Source: Gadus chalcogrammus
Taxonomy: Eukaryota; Chordata; Actinopteri; Gadiformes; Gadidae
Direction: 5' to 3'
NCBI RefSeq assembly: GCF_026213295.1
Contig: NC_079412.1
Location: 7,481,969 to 7,545,968, forward strand
DNA length: 64,000 bases
Position numbers and translations under genes: made by a program. This document shows positions 30,963-42,850 of this stretch, in pieces. How positions within the stretch are numbered: the first letter of the stretch is position 1; each line of letters opens with the position of its first letter. The notes beneath the pieces were generated by a model. The model was given only the letters and a program-made list of their open reading frames with translations, was not told the origin of the DNA and did no database searches.

Positions 30963-32128
30963 GTGCTAGTGGCCTCTCCAGGTGCACGGCCCCGGCGTCC
31001 TGTTTCCACCACCGTATGCTGAAACCCCACCACGACACCCCTTTTTTCCCCCCCCCGCCTATGACGTGCTAGTAACCTCTCCAGGTGGGCTGCCCCATTC
31101 CCGCATTCCCGTCCCCGCCAACGGCACCACCCCCCTCCCACCTGATGCACCCACGTCGCCCGGACCAGGGATCTGCGTTCCGGCACCAGGGACTGCGGCC
31201 CGTTCCCTTAAGGCTTGAGGGCGCCCCTGGCTGTATTTGCTTCTGTACGCTCCACTGTTTTTAGCCGCTCCCATATCTATGCCCGCGTCTACGCAACCGA
31301 CGCCGGGAACGTAAATGTTGTTGTGTATATCGCTGTCCCACTAGATGGAGCTCGGGGATACACACGGGCGAGATTCCAGGGGCCTTGATTGCCCGTTTAT
31401 CAGATGAGGTCCTGAGCGCAGTTGAATAAAAGGGTCTAATGCTCAGGTGGCGCCTTGCGTCCACCTGCCCGTGATGACGCTCAGGGCTATTCCGTGGTTT
31501 CAGTTGTTCCCGTGCCCCGTGCCTACCCTGGATACCCCATGCGTGTGATTGCTTATTGTTACACGACCAGCTAACTCCTCCTCACATCCTTAGTGTGTGG
31601 TCACCTAGGGATGGGTTGAGGGGGATTGCCATTCGTTATGCACCTCATATCTTTCTGATATTATTATTATTATTTAGGGACACATTTCATGGTTGCATTT
31701 CTTTCCTGTGATTGTTATGGTGTAGTGTTTGTGTGATTGTTGCGTTTTTGTTTGTATCGTTATTGTTTACTGTTAGTTTTATTGTTGCATTTTGTTGTTA
31801 TTGTTATGGTTTGGTGTTGGTTTTGTTGTGTATCACCTGCTGCCACTTTATTTGGTATTGTCTGTTCGCGATGTAAGGCCGGGGTGGATGCCACCCCCTA
31901 GGTGGGGTGTGTATGGCATACCCATGTCTGAAGCATGGGTGGCGTTTCTCCCACGTGGTTTCCCCATACACCCGGTCCAGCGACTTATTTTAGTCCCATA
32001 CTCATGGTTGTTTGTTTTTATGATTGTTTTGCCTTCTTTCTGTTACTTCTAAAAGTGTTATAATGATAGTCCCGCGCTGGAGTCCTATCCCTCGTATCCC
32101 TAATGAGTAAAAGTCGTCTTGCGACGAC
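30963..32128 (+). other. ERV 3' untranslated region with hairpins
   Basis: About 1.17 kb without a credible gene. 'gtgctagtggcctctccagg' at 30963 recurs as 'gtgctagtaacctctccagg' near 31067. Three stems are visible: 31881-31887 with 31891-31897; 31905-31916 with 31964-31973, enclosing 31921-31926 with 31934-31939; and 32111-32118 with 32123-32130 just before the polypurine tract. Such structures could act in RNA export, by analogy only. Confidence 0.6.
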
Positions 32129-32130
32129 TT

Positions 32131-32140
32131 GAGGGGGATA
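32131..32140 (+). promoter_or_regulatory. ERV polypurine tract (unit 1)
   Basis: GAGGGGGATA directly abuts the start of the middle LTR, where plus-strand priming is expected. The same sequence precedes LTR 3 at 41880-41889. Confidence 0.85.
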
Positions 32141-32925
32141 TGTTGGGCAAAATAACCTGCTGAGCACATCACATGTACATTATAAATATAGCTAACTCCT
32201 ACCCCAGCCTGATCAGCACATCGCATGGCAGTCACCTTACAATAGTCAACTCTTAACGCCTGATGAGCACAACACATGGCAGTCACATTCAACTTTTAAA
32301 CACATAACACACACATGATAACATAGTCAGGTCGAGGCCAGAGCTAAGGCCCCATTTCTCCGCCAGGCAAATGGTAAACACTCAGACAATGCACTGTTTC
32401 ATCCTCAGAACGGGAGGGCCACAATCAGGAGACTCTTTGAGGCGCTCCCCCATCAGGAAGAACACGAGGAGATACACTAGGGCCTGAGAGCCAAGGTCAC
32501 GCAAAGCACTGTTTCATCCTCAGAACGGGAGGGCCACAATCAGGAGACTCTTTGAGGCGCTCCCCCATCAGGAAGAACACGAGGAGACACACTAGGGCCT
32601 GAGAGCCAAGGTCACGCAAAGACACACAGAACCACATACGTCTCAAACGCACACACCTCACCAAGAGGAAGATACAGCATAAAACTGTATCACACAGACA
32701 CTTCTCCCTCTTCTTCTGAAGCAGACCTTCCACGGAGGCGAAGCTCTGGACGAACCATCAGCGCTGATTAGGGACTTAGACATATTCGATTTCTCACGCT
32801 TTATGACTCTGTATAACCGTTGCCACTTTACTTAATAAATCCAAGGTCCTCGTGCCGATAGACTTTATTACCTCTCCGTCTCATTTCATCTGGTCCAGTA
32901 ACTAGACAGACCGTTTTTCCCAACA
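32141..32925 (+). repeat. ERV LTR 2 (shared, middle)
   Basis: 785 bp, with no difference from LTR 1 seen, including the 115-bp U3 duplication. It serves as 3' LTR of unit 1 and 5' LTR of unit 2. No target duplication flanks it. Confidence 0.95.
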
Positions 32926-32928
32926 ATT

Positions 32929-32970
32929 TGGTGACCCTCGACGTGATTTTTTCTGAATTGAACACGCAAC
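32929..32970 (+). promoter_or_regulatory. Primer binding site, unit 2
   Basis: Same tRNA-Trp-like site as unit 1, with the extra T and the same 13-nt second match at 32958-32970. The exact sharing shows that the oddity predates the duplication of the units. Confidence 0.8.
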
Positions 32971-33237
32971 TGGGAAACGAGAGACGGAGAGCGGCACGGC
33001 CTCGGGACCCCGGAGCACCGGACCGATTCCTGCAGTCTCACCTCGCGATCGCACAACAAAAGGTAGGCAGAACCTGTTGATAAAATCCAAACTCTGCATA
33101 GTTATATAGGAATCACATTAGGAGGTGAGACTGTGAGAGCGGTTCGCTACGGGATATCTCGTGGGGACGAATAGGACTGTATCCCAGCATTTCCCCATAA
33201 ACCCGATTGACCCTGAACGCGTGACACATCGAATATC

Positions 33238-33951
33238 GGCTCGTTGCATGGTGAAAGAATACCCTCGAGACCATAGGGCCTATAAGAATCGGTCATAGTG
33301 AATGGAGAATACCGATGGCCAAGTAATGGATGTGTATCAAGCGGGTTAAAGGCCCCACCTGTGTATCAAGAGGGTTAAAGGCCCCACCTGTGTATCAAGA
33401 GGGTTAAAGGCCCCACCTGTGTATCAAGCGGGTTAAAGGCCCCACCAGTGTATCAAGCGGGTTAAAGGCCCCACCAGTGTATCAAGCGGGTTAAAGGCCC
33501 CACCAGTGTATCAAGCGGGTTAAAGGCCCCACCAGTGTATCAAGCGGGTTAAAGGCCCCACCGGTGTATCAAGTGGGTTAAAGGCCCCACCAGTGTATCA
33601 AGCGGGTTAAAGGCCCCACCAGTGTATCAAGTGGGTTAAAGGCCCCACCAGTGTATCAAGAGGGTTTGAGGCCCCACCAGTGTATCAAGCGGGTTAAAGG
33701 CCCCACCTGTGTATCAAGAGGGTTAAAGGCCCCACCTGTGTATCAAGAGGGTTAAAGGCCCCACCTGTGTATCAAGAGGGTTAAAGGCCCCACCTGTGTA
33801 TCAAGAGGGTTAAAGGCCCCACCTGTGTATCAAGAGGGTTAAAGGCCCCACCTGTGTATCAAGAGGGTCAGAATCCCCCTCTTTGTTTGTGTATTAAATA
33901 AATAAACTAGGCTCGTTGCGTGGTGAAAGAACACCCTCGAGGCCTAAGGCT
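33238..33951 (+). repeat. 29-bp tandem repeat, unit 2
   Basis: Identical copy number (about 19) and the same variant order as 22698-23411. Arrays like this change length quickly, so the identity argues for a very recent duplication or an assembly effect. Confidence 0.95.
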
Positions 33952-35050
33952 CGCCGCCCTTGATAAGTGGATCTGAGGTGCCTGAAGAAGCACAGCGATC
34001 TCTTGACCATATATTCATTGCATATGCGGGGACTGACGGACAGACACCTGAACTGACGCAGACTAGGGATAGCAGAGACCTCTCACCCCCACCTTCACGA
34101 CCAGAGAGCAAGTGCGTGTGTATGGAGTCGAGAACGAGAGTCAGCGTGGGTGGAAGAATAGGAGAGCAAGAGTGGGTGTATGTTTCTGTGTGTGTGTGTG
34201 TGTGTAAGAGGCCCAGAGAGAGAGGCCCAGAGTGTGTGTGTGTGTGTGTGTAAGAGGCCCAGAGAGAAAGCGACGAAGTGGCTGTGTGTGTGTGTGTAAG
34301 AGGCCCAGAGAGAGAGAAAGAAAGAGAACGAGCGTATGTGTGGGCCGGTTAAATATAGAAATAAATCAATTAATGATAACCCGGCTATGTGTGCAACGCT
34401 TGCCTGCTTTGTTATGCCCAACGCTATTTTGCCGTGTCTGATGATTGTGGGTGCGGGACACAGAATGAGAAGTCTGTTGATATGTGTCTGTGTACGTCTG
34501 CGCGAAAGAGAGAATCTGTGAGTGAATCAGTGGGTGTGTATGCGTGGTCCGCTCCATCTTCGCCCGTTAAAACGGGTAAAGGAAAGAATAGATAGATTGA
34601 TAATAATGAATAATGTCTCTCTGACGTATTGCTTCGGTCTATGGCTTAACCTGCGGAAATAGATAAATTGACAATGATAAATAACCTTTTTACTGTGTTG
34701 CTTCCATTTACTGTTGGACCCGTTAAAACTAGACCTAAATAAGTTGACAAGGATAAGAGATATCTCTTTTACTGTGTTTCATTGAATTACTGCTGGACCT
34801 GTCGCATAGATAAACTGCGATACTAAACACCATCTCTTTGCCGCGTGGGTTGATGGTTTAGTCTGTTGAAGCGGATTAATCAATAAGGACAGATAACGAT
34901 TATTGTCTATAAGGAATATCTGGATGTATTGAATAACGTCTCTAGGCCTTGTGGTTGTTTTTTGCTTCCTCCCCCTCTGTTTTTTCCTCCTTTTTTCTCG
35001 TTCTCCTCCTCCAAGAGTGACAAGGGTTACCCCCTAGTCTCTCATCCGCT
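33952..35050 (+). other. ERV leader, unit 2
   Basis: Copy of 23412-24510, with the same (TG)n/AG-rich part and the same diverged 78-bp units; no difference seen. Confidence 0.6.
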
Positions 35051-35101
35051 CTCGTGTGTTAGACAGGCCACACAGAGTTATAGCATCACGGCCGCCATTT
35101 T

Positions 35102-36121
35102 TTGAGTTCTCTCACTCAGTCCCAAGCCACACCTCCCCCTCCGCCAAATCTGGACCACTCCAGCTCTGCCCTTCCCCAACTACACCGCCCCCTGCTGGAA
35201 CACTCCAACCCTACCCTTCCTCAACTACACCGCCCCCTACTGGACCACTCCAGCCCTACCCTTCCTCAACTACACCGCCCCCTGCTGGAACACTCCAGCC
35301 CTACCCTTCCTCAACTACACCGCCCCCTGCTGGACCACTCCAGCCCTACCCTTCCTCAACTACACCGCCCCCTGCTGGAACACTCCAGCCCTACCCTTCC
35401 TCAACTACACCGCCCCCTGCTGGAACACTCCAGCCCTACCCTTCCTCAACTACACCGCCCCCTACTGGACCACTCCGACCCTACCCTTCCTCAACTACAC
35501 CGCCCCCTGCTGGACCACTCCAACCCTACCCTTCCTCAACTACACCGCCCCCTGCTGGACCACTCCAACCCTACCCTTCCCCAACTACACCGCCCCCTAC
35601 TGGACCACTCCAGCCCTACCCTTCCTCAACTACAGCGCCCCCTGCTGGACCACTCCGACCCTACCCTTCCTCAACTACACCGCCCCCTGCTGGACCACTC
35701 CAACCCTACCCTTCCTCAACTACACCGCCCCCTGCTGGACCACTCCAACCCTACCCTTCCCCAACTACACCGCCCCCTACTGGACCACTCCAGCCCTACC
35801 CTTCCTCAACTACAGCGCCCCCTGCTGGACCACTCCAGCCCTACCCTTCCTCAACTACAGCGCCCCCTGCTGGACCACTCCGACTCTGCCCTTCCCCAAC
35901 TACAGCGCCCACTGCTGGACAACAACAACCCTGCCCTTCCCCAACTACATCGCCTCCAAATAGACAGCATCAATACCAATCCAACCCCGACTCTCGATCA
36001 CCCCCTGTTAGAAGAATTATCCCAGTTACTAATAAAGCTAAAAAAGACAAACCTCCCCGCATCCGGCCTTCAGTGCAAAGGCGTCCACAACCCCGACCAC
36101 CCCCATACCAGGCTGTCGTAA
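35102..36121 (+). CDS. Repeat ORF in frame with gag, unit 2
   Basis: Copy of the 45-bp x 18 array of unit 1 with the same number of units, the same 180-bp higher-order duplication and the same stop 24 nt before gag. The alternative frame 35056-36252 is also open. Confidence 0.4.
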   Translation: MSSLTQSQATPPPPPNLDHSSSALPQLHRPLLEHSNPTLPQLHRPLLDHSSPTLPQLHRPLLEHSSPTLPQLHRPLLDHSSPTLPQLHRPLLEHSSPTLPQLHRPLLEHSSPTLPQLHRPLLDHSDPTLPQLHRPLLDHSNPTLPQLHRPLLDHSNPTLPQLHRPLLDHSSPTLPQLQRPLLDHSDPTLPQLHRPLLDHSNPTLPQLHRPLLDHSNPTLPQLHRPLLDHSSPTLPQLQRPLLDHSSPTLPQLQRPLLDHSDSALPQLQRPLLDNNNPALPQLHRLQIDSINTNPTPTLDHPLLEELSQLLIKLKKTNLPASGLQCKGVHNPDHPHTRLS

Positions 36122-36145
36122 GAAGAAGCGGCGAACGCACCCACG

Positions 36146-37198
36146 ATGTCGGACGAGCAGCGAACCAGAGCCCTGAGCTGGTTGTGCCTCAACGCCGAAC
36201 CGGGGAAGATATTGAAAGGCCAAGACCGGAAGAAATGGGAGGACCGATGTGAGGTCTACATCAAAACCTGGCAGAAAGAGGGCGTGATCCGAATGGGACC
36301 CCTCGACCAGGCCGGCCGGGCCGCCATACGCGCGCACATTGGCAGCCAGTATGAGCAGGCAAAGGTCCGCCGCGACAACGCTGGAACCAAGGCGGGACGA
36401 ACGGATGCACTCGAAGCCCAAGACCGGATAAAACAAAAGAGAATCTTAGTATTAAATGCATTGGCCTCTTGCCTCCTGCCCCACACCCTAAAACCAGCCC
36501 TCTCCGCCAAGAACCCCTTCCTAGCGGACCAAGAAAACCCTGCCCGACCGAACCTGATAGCCCCAGTCTATCCAACCCCTGGCCAACCAAGCCGGACAGC
36601 TCCGCTATATCCCTCCCTACCGGAGGCCGATGTGCAGGCCCGCCCACCTCCGTACTCCCTCCCCTATGCCCCGACCGACTTCCCGCCCCTGCCCACCCAG
36701 GTACCCGCAGATGGAGTAAGTGACACCGAGATGGGTCCTACCCAGGTCCCTGCGCTCCCCCATCTCATGTACCCAGTTATCGAAATAACCCACGCCACCC
36801 CTCAGTCCCCGGTCACGGTGACCTGGCAAAGCCCCGCCCCCCTGGAACCAGAACGAGCCAAAGAAGGGACCCACTTCACAAAGAGAAACCATCCACAAAG
36901 CAAGGAAAGCCTGAAGCTGGCCACAGCTTCCGCCCCATGCCCGATGATACCAGGAAGAGCCGGACCATTGGGGCAAGAACCACCCAGCACCGAGAACTGG
37001 ACACCCCCCTCCTCCAGCCCCGGCCATGCCCAGGCCCCCGAAACCAGGCCACCACTACCACAGCTCGGCCCTGCCCACTCCGGGCCTAGGACTCCCTCAC
37101 TGCGCCAGACATCTCATGGCCATCGCCATCGCCCTACGAAAGACACAGTTCCTCACCATGAACAACCCCACGGTGGTGCACACCACCCACGGAGTTAA
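36146..37198 (+). CDS. gag: ERV gag, N-terminal part, unit 2
   Basis: Encodes the same 350 residues as unit 1, including the PPPY motif, the missing Gly2 and the out-of-frame tail left by the internal deletion. This deletion was therefore already present before the units duplicated. Confidence 0.75.
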   Translation: MSDEQRTRALSWLCLNAEPGKILKGQDRKKWEDRCEVYIKTWQKEGVIRMGPLDQAGRAAIRAHIGSQYEQAKVRRDNAGTKAGRTDALEAQDRIKQKRILVLNALASCLLPHTLKPALSAKNPFLADQENPARPNLIAPVYPTPGQPSRTAPLYPSLPEADVQARPPPYSLPYAPTDFPPLPTQVPADGVSDTEMGPTQVPALPHLMYPVIEITHATPQSPVTVTWQSPAPLEPERAKEGTHFTKRNHPQSKESLKLATASAPCPMIPGRAGPLGQEPPSTENWTPPSSSPGHAQAPETRPPLPQLGPAHSGPRTPSLRQTSHGHRHRPTKDTVPHHEQPHGGAHHPRS

Positions 37199-38684
37199 GG
37201 CTGCGGTGGATAGCTCACTCTTCACCCTGTCGGCCGCCATCACCCAGATCCGGTTGACCGAGGCCCTGACAGATCCCTCGGTGAGCTACTCGACGAAAGG
37301 AGTGAATATGACCGGAGAGTATCCCGCAGACACGGACGGCACCCCCCACAACTGCACGCCTCGCATCCTGTCGGAACTCCGAGCACGACCAGACCTCCAA
37401 GGGTCACCCCTAGAAACACCCAAAGCAGTGTGGTACACCGACGGCTGCTGCTACAAGGATGCCCTGGGAACCAACATCGCCTCTTGGGCGGTGGTGGAAC
37501 AGGGGCCGACAGGGGTCTGCCACACCAGACACTCGGGGATACTCCCGGAGTATCCCTCGGCCCAAAGGGCTGAACTCATGGCCATGGTCGTAGCCCTCGA
37601 AGCCGCGAAGGGCCTACGCCTCGACATTTACACCGACAGCAACTACGTGTACGAGCTCTGCCATCTCAACGCTACCCAAGCAGAAAGGCGGGGTATGCTG
37701 ACCTCTACAGGGGCGCCCCTGAAGCACAGGGACCTCGTCGTCCGCCTACTCCTCGCCATCCAGCTACCAGAGTCTGTGGCCATCATCAAGTGCCAGGGCC
37801 ACACAAAAGGAGACTCCCTGGTCACCCGCGGTAACAACGCCGCCGATGTCGCCGCCAAGAAGGCGGGGGGCTACACACCGCCGCTAGTCCTTTCCCTGCT
37901 GGACCCCCTGGACGGGGAGCCCTACCCGAGGAGCATGAGCGACCTCCTGATATACCTTGGCGAGATGCAAGAACACGCCGGTCCTTATGAGAAGAGCTGC
38001 TGGATCGCACGAGGATGCACTCGGGACGAATCCGAAATCTACCGCTACTCAGATGGCAAACCGGCACTCAGCTCCCGAGCTCTCTCTCTCATGGCTCGGT
38101 CACACCACTCCCGCACCCACCAGGGCACCAACGCAACAATGGAGACAATCCGGCGAGACTGGTGGCACCCCGAAATGAAAGCCAGCATCCAGGAAGTGAT
38201 CAAGGACTGTCACGCCTGCCAAATACACAACCCACGCCCAACCCACAAACCCCCCAGAGGAATTTTCCCAGTTCCCCAACTACCCTTCCAAGAACTCTAC
38301 ATAGACTACACCGACATGGGGCCGGACAACCGCGCTCAAGGGAGACGCTACCTCCTGGTGATCGTCGATAGATTTACCAAATGGGTAGAGGCCTTCCCCA
38401 CCAAACGTGAAGACAGCGCGTCCGTGGTCAAAATTTTGCTAAATGACATCATTCCCCGTTGGGGCTACCCCAAGCTACTCTGCTCAGACAACGGGTCCCA
38501 TTTCTCTAACGCCAAATTGCAGGAGGTAGAGGCCGCGTTAGGAATAGCACACCGGTTTGGCTCCGTCTACCATCCCCAGAGCCAGGGACTGGTGGAAAGG
38601 GCGAACCGGACTCTCAAAAGCGTGATCGCGAAGGCAGTTCACCCTGCGACCCCTGCCTCAACAAATACGGTGGGCTATCCCTAA
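37026..38684 (+). pseudogene. pol: ERV pol remnant, unit 2, integrase C-terminus deleted
   Basis: 552 codons. It matches unit 1 through RT connection, RNase H and the integrase HHCC and DDE core (the Glu in GLVERAN is kept). It then crosses the 791-bp deletion after 38646 and ends after ten unrelated codons at 38684. The integrase GPY domain is lost, so this integrase would not be expected to work. Confidence 0.9.
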
Positions 38685-40711
38685 CCTATACTTATGGTTC
38701 CAGCGCCGCCTATACCTTCCTCCTATGCGACGTCGTTTCGTGCGTAGGCGGACCCGCAGCCTGGGAAAAGTACGATGCATACATCTGCGATTCACCCAAG
38801 GGTTCCTTATCGGGAGTCCAGGGCAACGGGGTAATGAGGTCCCCGGACTACAGCATAAGCCAGCGCTGGTGTCGAGGGTGGGGAAATGTACTATGGATGA
38901 CAGGGAAGCACCAGGGGTACTATGTGACTAACCGCTCTCAGACTCTCCACAGGCCTCACGCGACGGCCGCACTACAGGCGAATGGCTTCCTCTCGGGAAG
39001 CAACGGCAGAATCACCCTTACCCTCAGGAACATTACCAGCAACCCGTACCAAGGATGGGGTAACCCCAAATTCGGGTCGGCTCGGGTGTGCGGTGTGGAC
39101 ACTGACTCTGCCTATCTCGCGTTCGGGGTATACCATTCCGGCCCGGACACGCTGGCCTTGTTGAAAATAAATTTCAGGATGGCCCCCACCACACCCACCG
39201 CACCAGCCTCCAGGGCCATCGGGACAACTCCTAAACCCCCCGTCCGACCCATAATGACTCGCGACGGCCCGGTCACGATTTTTGATTTAGATACCGTGGG
39301 GCGACTCCCCACCCACGATTCCATCGCGCTCGCGACCGGCTACGCAGACGATAATGCATGGCTTAGCTGGATTGCTGCTACGATCCGATTCCAGGGGCTG
39401 TCCGACTGCGTAGCCTGTGCGTCAGCTCGCCCCCATCTAATCTCGACCCCAGTACTGTTCGATTTTACCAGCGACCCCATCGGTTCTCACTGCATGTTAG
39501 CTCTGTTTGTTACCCCCAAACCGGCCGGATGCGGCCTCCTTAGCTCTCTGTTTCCACCCGGCCTTAACAACTCGATTCCCCCGGTGTACTCCCCTGGGGA
39601 GTACACCCACTCTTGCATCACCAGGGTCGGAGCGGTAAATGTTGGGGTGGTACCACCATCGTGGTGCCACTCCATCACGAACGTTACGCTTTGGCCCAAC
39701 ATGACCGAACCGGGCCTAGGACGCCAAGACCTATTCTGGTCCTGTGACAAATTCACCCTTAGACTTACACTCCCGGCACAATGGTCCGGAACCTGCATTA
39801 TAGTGCGCCTACTTATGCCCGTCACGCTCTTTACCCGGGGTTCGCCCGGGCCCGATAACCAAACTACCTCTCGACACCGCCGCGACTCCGCTCTCACCGA
39901 CCACTTTGACCTAACCAAGAACACCCCCACGTACATGGATAGCATAGGCATTCCCCGGGGCGTTCCGAACCAGTTTAAGTTAGCAGACCAGATAGCCGCA
40001 GGTTTCGAGAACATACCCCTTCTCTCTGCCATATTTCCAATCACCCCCAACAAAAACGTAGATCGCATTAATTACATTCACTACAACGTCCAGCGCCTAT
40101 CCAACCTGACTCGCGACGCGGTAGAAGGGTTGGCCTCACAACTGGCCGCCACCTCTCTAATGGCGTATCAAAACCGTCTAGCCCTAGACATGTTGTTAGC
40201 CGAGAAAGGGGGGGTCTGTTCGATGTTTGGGGCTCAGTGCTGCACCTTCATTCCCAACAACACGGCCCCTGACGGGTCAGTGACAAGGGCCCTGGCCGGC
40301 CTTCGAGCTCTTTCCGTCCAGATGGCAGAGGACTCTGGGATCGACAACCCCATGGAGAAATGGATGACCGACATGTTCGGCAAGTGGAAGGGCCTTCTCA
40401 TGGCCGTCCTGACATCCCTGGCCTGCTTCGTCGGGATTGTGGTCTGCTGCGGGTGTTGCTGCATCCCCTGTGCCCGCACCCTCTGCTCACGCCTCATCAC
40501 CACGGCCCTCGAAAAGGAGAAACAACAGCCCCCTCCCTACTCCGAAGCAGCCCCCCTCATGCCCCTTCTGGATTGCCTGGACGAGCTTCCCCTGGACGAC
40601 CAAACAGTGCCTGCAGACTTTGACTGTGAGTATGGCCTCCCTCGCCCTGCAACCCCTGACTTTGAGTACGAGCTCGACTGTGTCTTCGCCGAGCCGGACA
40701 TCTACCCGTGA
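38647..40711 (+). pseudogene. env: ERV env, unit 2, N-terminus deleted
   Basis: The deletion removes the env start, signal peptide and about 99 codons in all. The remaining frame is identical to unit 1 from 38647, with the first Met at 38834 (625 codons). CxxC, the RHRR site, CX6CC, the membrane span and the PPPY tail remain, but without a signal sequence it should not enter the secretory pathway. Confidence 0.9.
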
Positions 40712-41879
40712 GTGCTAGTGGCCTCTCCAGGTGCACGGCCCCGGCGTCCTGTTTCCACCACCGTATGCTGAAACCCCACCACGACACCCCTTTTTTCCCC
40801 CCCCCGCCTATGACGTGCTAGTAACCTCTCCAGGTGGGCTGCCCCATTCCCGCATTCCCGTCCCCGCCAACGGCACCACCCCCCTCCCACCTGATGCACC
40901 CACGTCGCCCGGACCAGGGATCTGCGTTCCGGCACCAGGGACTGCGGCCCGTTCCCTTAAGGCTTGAGGGCGCCCCTGGCTGTATTTGCTTCTGTACGCT
41001 CCACTGTTTTTAGCCGCTCCCATATCTATGCCCGCGTCTACGCAACCGACGCCGGGAACGTAAATGTTGTTGTGTATATCGCTGTCCCACTAGATGGAGC
41101 TCGGGGATACACACGGGCGAGATTCCAGGGGCCTTGATTGCCCGTTTATCAGATGAGGTCCTGAGCGCAGTTGAATAAAAGGGTCTAATGCTCAGGTGGC
41201 GCCTTGCGTCCACCTGCCCGTGATGACGCTCAGGGCTATTCCGTGGTTTCAGTTGTTCCCGTGCCCCGTGCCTACCCTGGATACCCCATGCGTGTGATTG
41301 CTTATTGTTACACGACCAGCTAACTCCTCCTCACATCCTTAGTGTGTGGTCACCTAGGGATGGGTTGAGGGGGATTGCCATTCGTTATGCACCTCATATC
41401 TTTCTGATATTATTATTATTATTTAGGGACACATTTCATGGTTGCATTTCTTTCCTGTGATTGTTATGGTGTAGTGTTTGTGTGATTGTTGCGTTTTTGT
41501 TTGTATCGTTATTGTTTACTGTTAGTTTTATTGTTGCATTTTGTTGTTATTGTTATGGTTTGGTGTTGGTTTTGTTGTGTATCACCTGCTGCCACTTTAT
41601 TTGGTATTGTCTGTTCGCGATGTAAGGCCGGGGTGGATGCCACCCCCTAGGTGGGGTGTGTATGGCATACCCATGTCTGAAGCATGGGTGGCGTTTCTCC
41701 CACGTGGTTTCCCCATACACCCGGTCCAGCGACTTATTTTAGTCCCATACTCATGGTTGTTTGTTTTTATGATTGTTTTGCCTTCTTTCTGTTACTTCTA
41801 AAAGTGTTATAATGATAGTCCCGCGCTGGAGTCCTATCCCTCGTATCCCTAATGAGTAAAAGTCGTCTTGCGACGACTT
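40712..41879 (+). other. ERV 3' untranslated region, unit 2
   Basis: Copy of 30963-32128 with the same three hairpins and no difference seen. Confidence 0.6.
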
Positions 41880-41889
41880 GAGGGGGATA
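41880..41889 (+). promoter_or_regulatory. ERV polypurine tract, unit 2
   Basis: GAGGGGGATA abutting LTR 3, as in unit 1. Confidence 0.85.
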
Positions 41890-42674
41890 TGTTGGGCAAA
41901 ATAACCTGCTGAGCACATCACATGTACATTATAAATATAGCTAACTCCTACCCCAGCCTGATCAGCACATCGCATGGCAGTCACCTTACAATAGTCAACT
42001 CTTAACGCCTGATGAGCACAACACATGGCAGTCACATTCAACTTTTAAACACATAACACACACATGATAACATAGTCAGGTCGAGGCCAGAGCTAAGGCC
42101 CCATTTCTCCGCCAGGCAAATGGTAAACACTCAGACAATGCACTGTTTCATCCTCAGAACGGGAGGGCCACAATCAGGAGACTCTTTGAGGCGCTCCCCC
42201 ATCAGGAAGAACACGAGGAGATACACTAGGGCCTGAGAGCCAAGGTCACGCAAAGCACTGTTTCATCCTCAGAACGGGAGGGCCACAATCAGGAGACTCT
42301 TTGAGGCGCTCCCCCATCAGGAAGAACACGAGGAGACACACTAGGGCCTGAGAGCCAAGGTCACGCAAAGACACACAGAACCACATACGTCTCAAACGCA
42401 CACACCTCACCAAGAGGAAGATACAGCATAAAACTGTATCACACAGACACTTCTCCCTCTTCTTCTGAAGCAGACCTTCCACGGAGGCGAAGCTCTGGAC
42501 GAACCATCAGCGCTGATTAGGGACTTAGACATATTCGATTTCTCACGCTTTATGACTCTGTATAACCGTTGCCACTTTACTTAATAAATCCAAGGTCCTC
42601 GTGCCGATAGACTTTATTACCTCTCCGTCTCATTTCATCTGGTCCAGTAACTAGACAGACCGTTTTTCCCAACA
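41890..42674 (+). repeat. ERV LTR 3 (3')
   Basis: 785 bp, ending CCCAACA and followed by the TGTG target duplication at 42675-42678. No difference from LTRs 1 and 2 was seen. Confidence 0.95.
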
Positions 42675-42678
42675 TGTG

Positions 42679-42850
42679 GCCAAAAAATGCTTCCTGACCT
42701 ATTCTTTCACAAAAAAATAAATAAAGTGCAGAGGCCAAATTCTGGCACAATCTTGGGCAAAACAGTGCAATTGTGCCAAATAGCGCATTTATGGTTCAAG
42801 TTTTGAGGATTGAAATCACAGTAGTCATGTCAAGAGAAACACACCCCAGA
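42679..42850. other. Intervening DNA after the ERV
   Basis: Short AT-rich stretch, probably the continuation of the intron in which the retrovirus landed. No exon recognised. Confidence 0.4.

Larger units (their letters stand above)
21601..42674 (+). mobile_element. Class I endogenous retrovirus, tandem LTR-int-LTR-int-LTR array
   Basis: Three 785-bp LTRs (21601, 32141 and 41890 onward) flank two internal regions. TGTG lies just outside the array at 21597-21600 and 42675-42678, and the middle LTR has no such duplication, so one integration event was followed by LTR-LTR recombination, or by misassembly. The units agree base for base wherever I compared them, except for a 791-bp deletion in unit 2. 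The gamma/epsilon-like assignment rests on RT connection-RNase H sequence, GPY/F integrase, CX6CC Env and the MA-p12-like PPPY Gag. It is inserted in the same sense as the DUF4806-like gene. Confidence 0.95.

Noticed and set aside
21601..42674. Two independent ERV insertions side by side
   Set aside because: A single TGTG duplication flanks the whole array and the units share one middle LTR with no duplication beside it.
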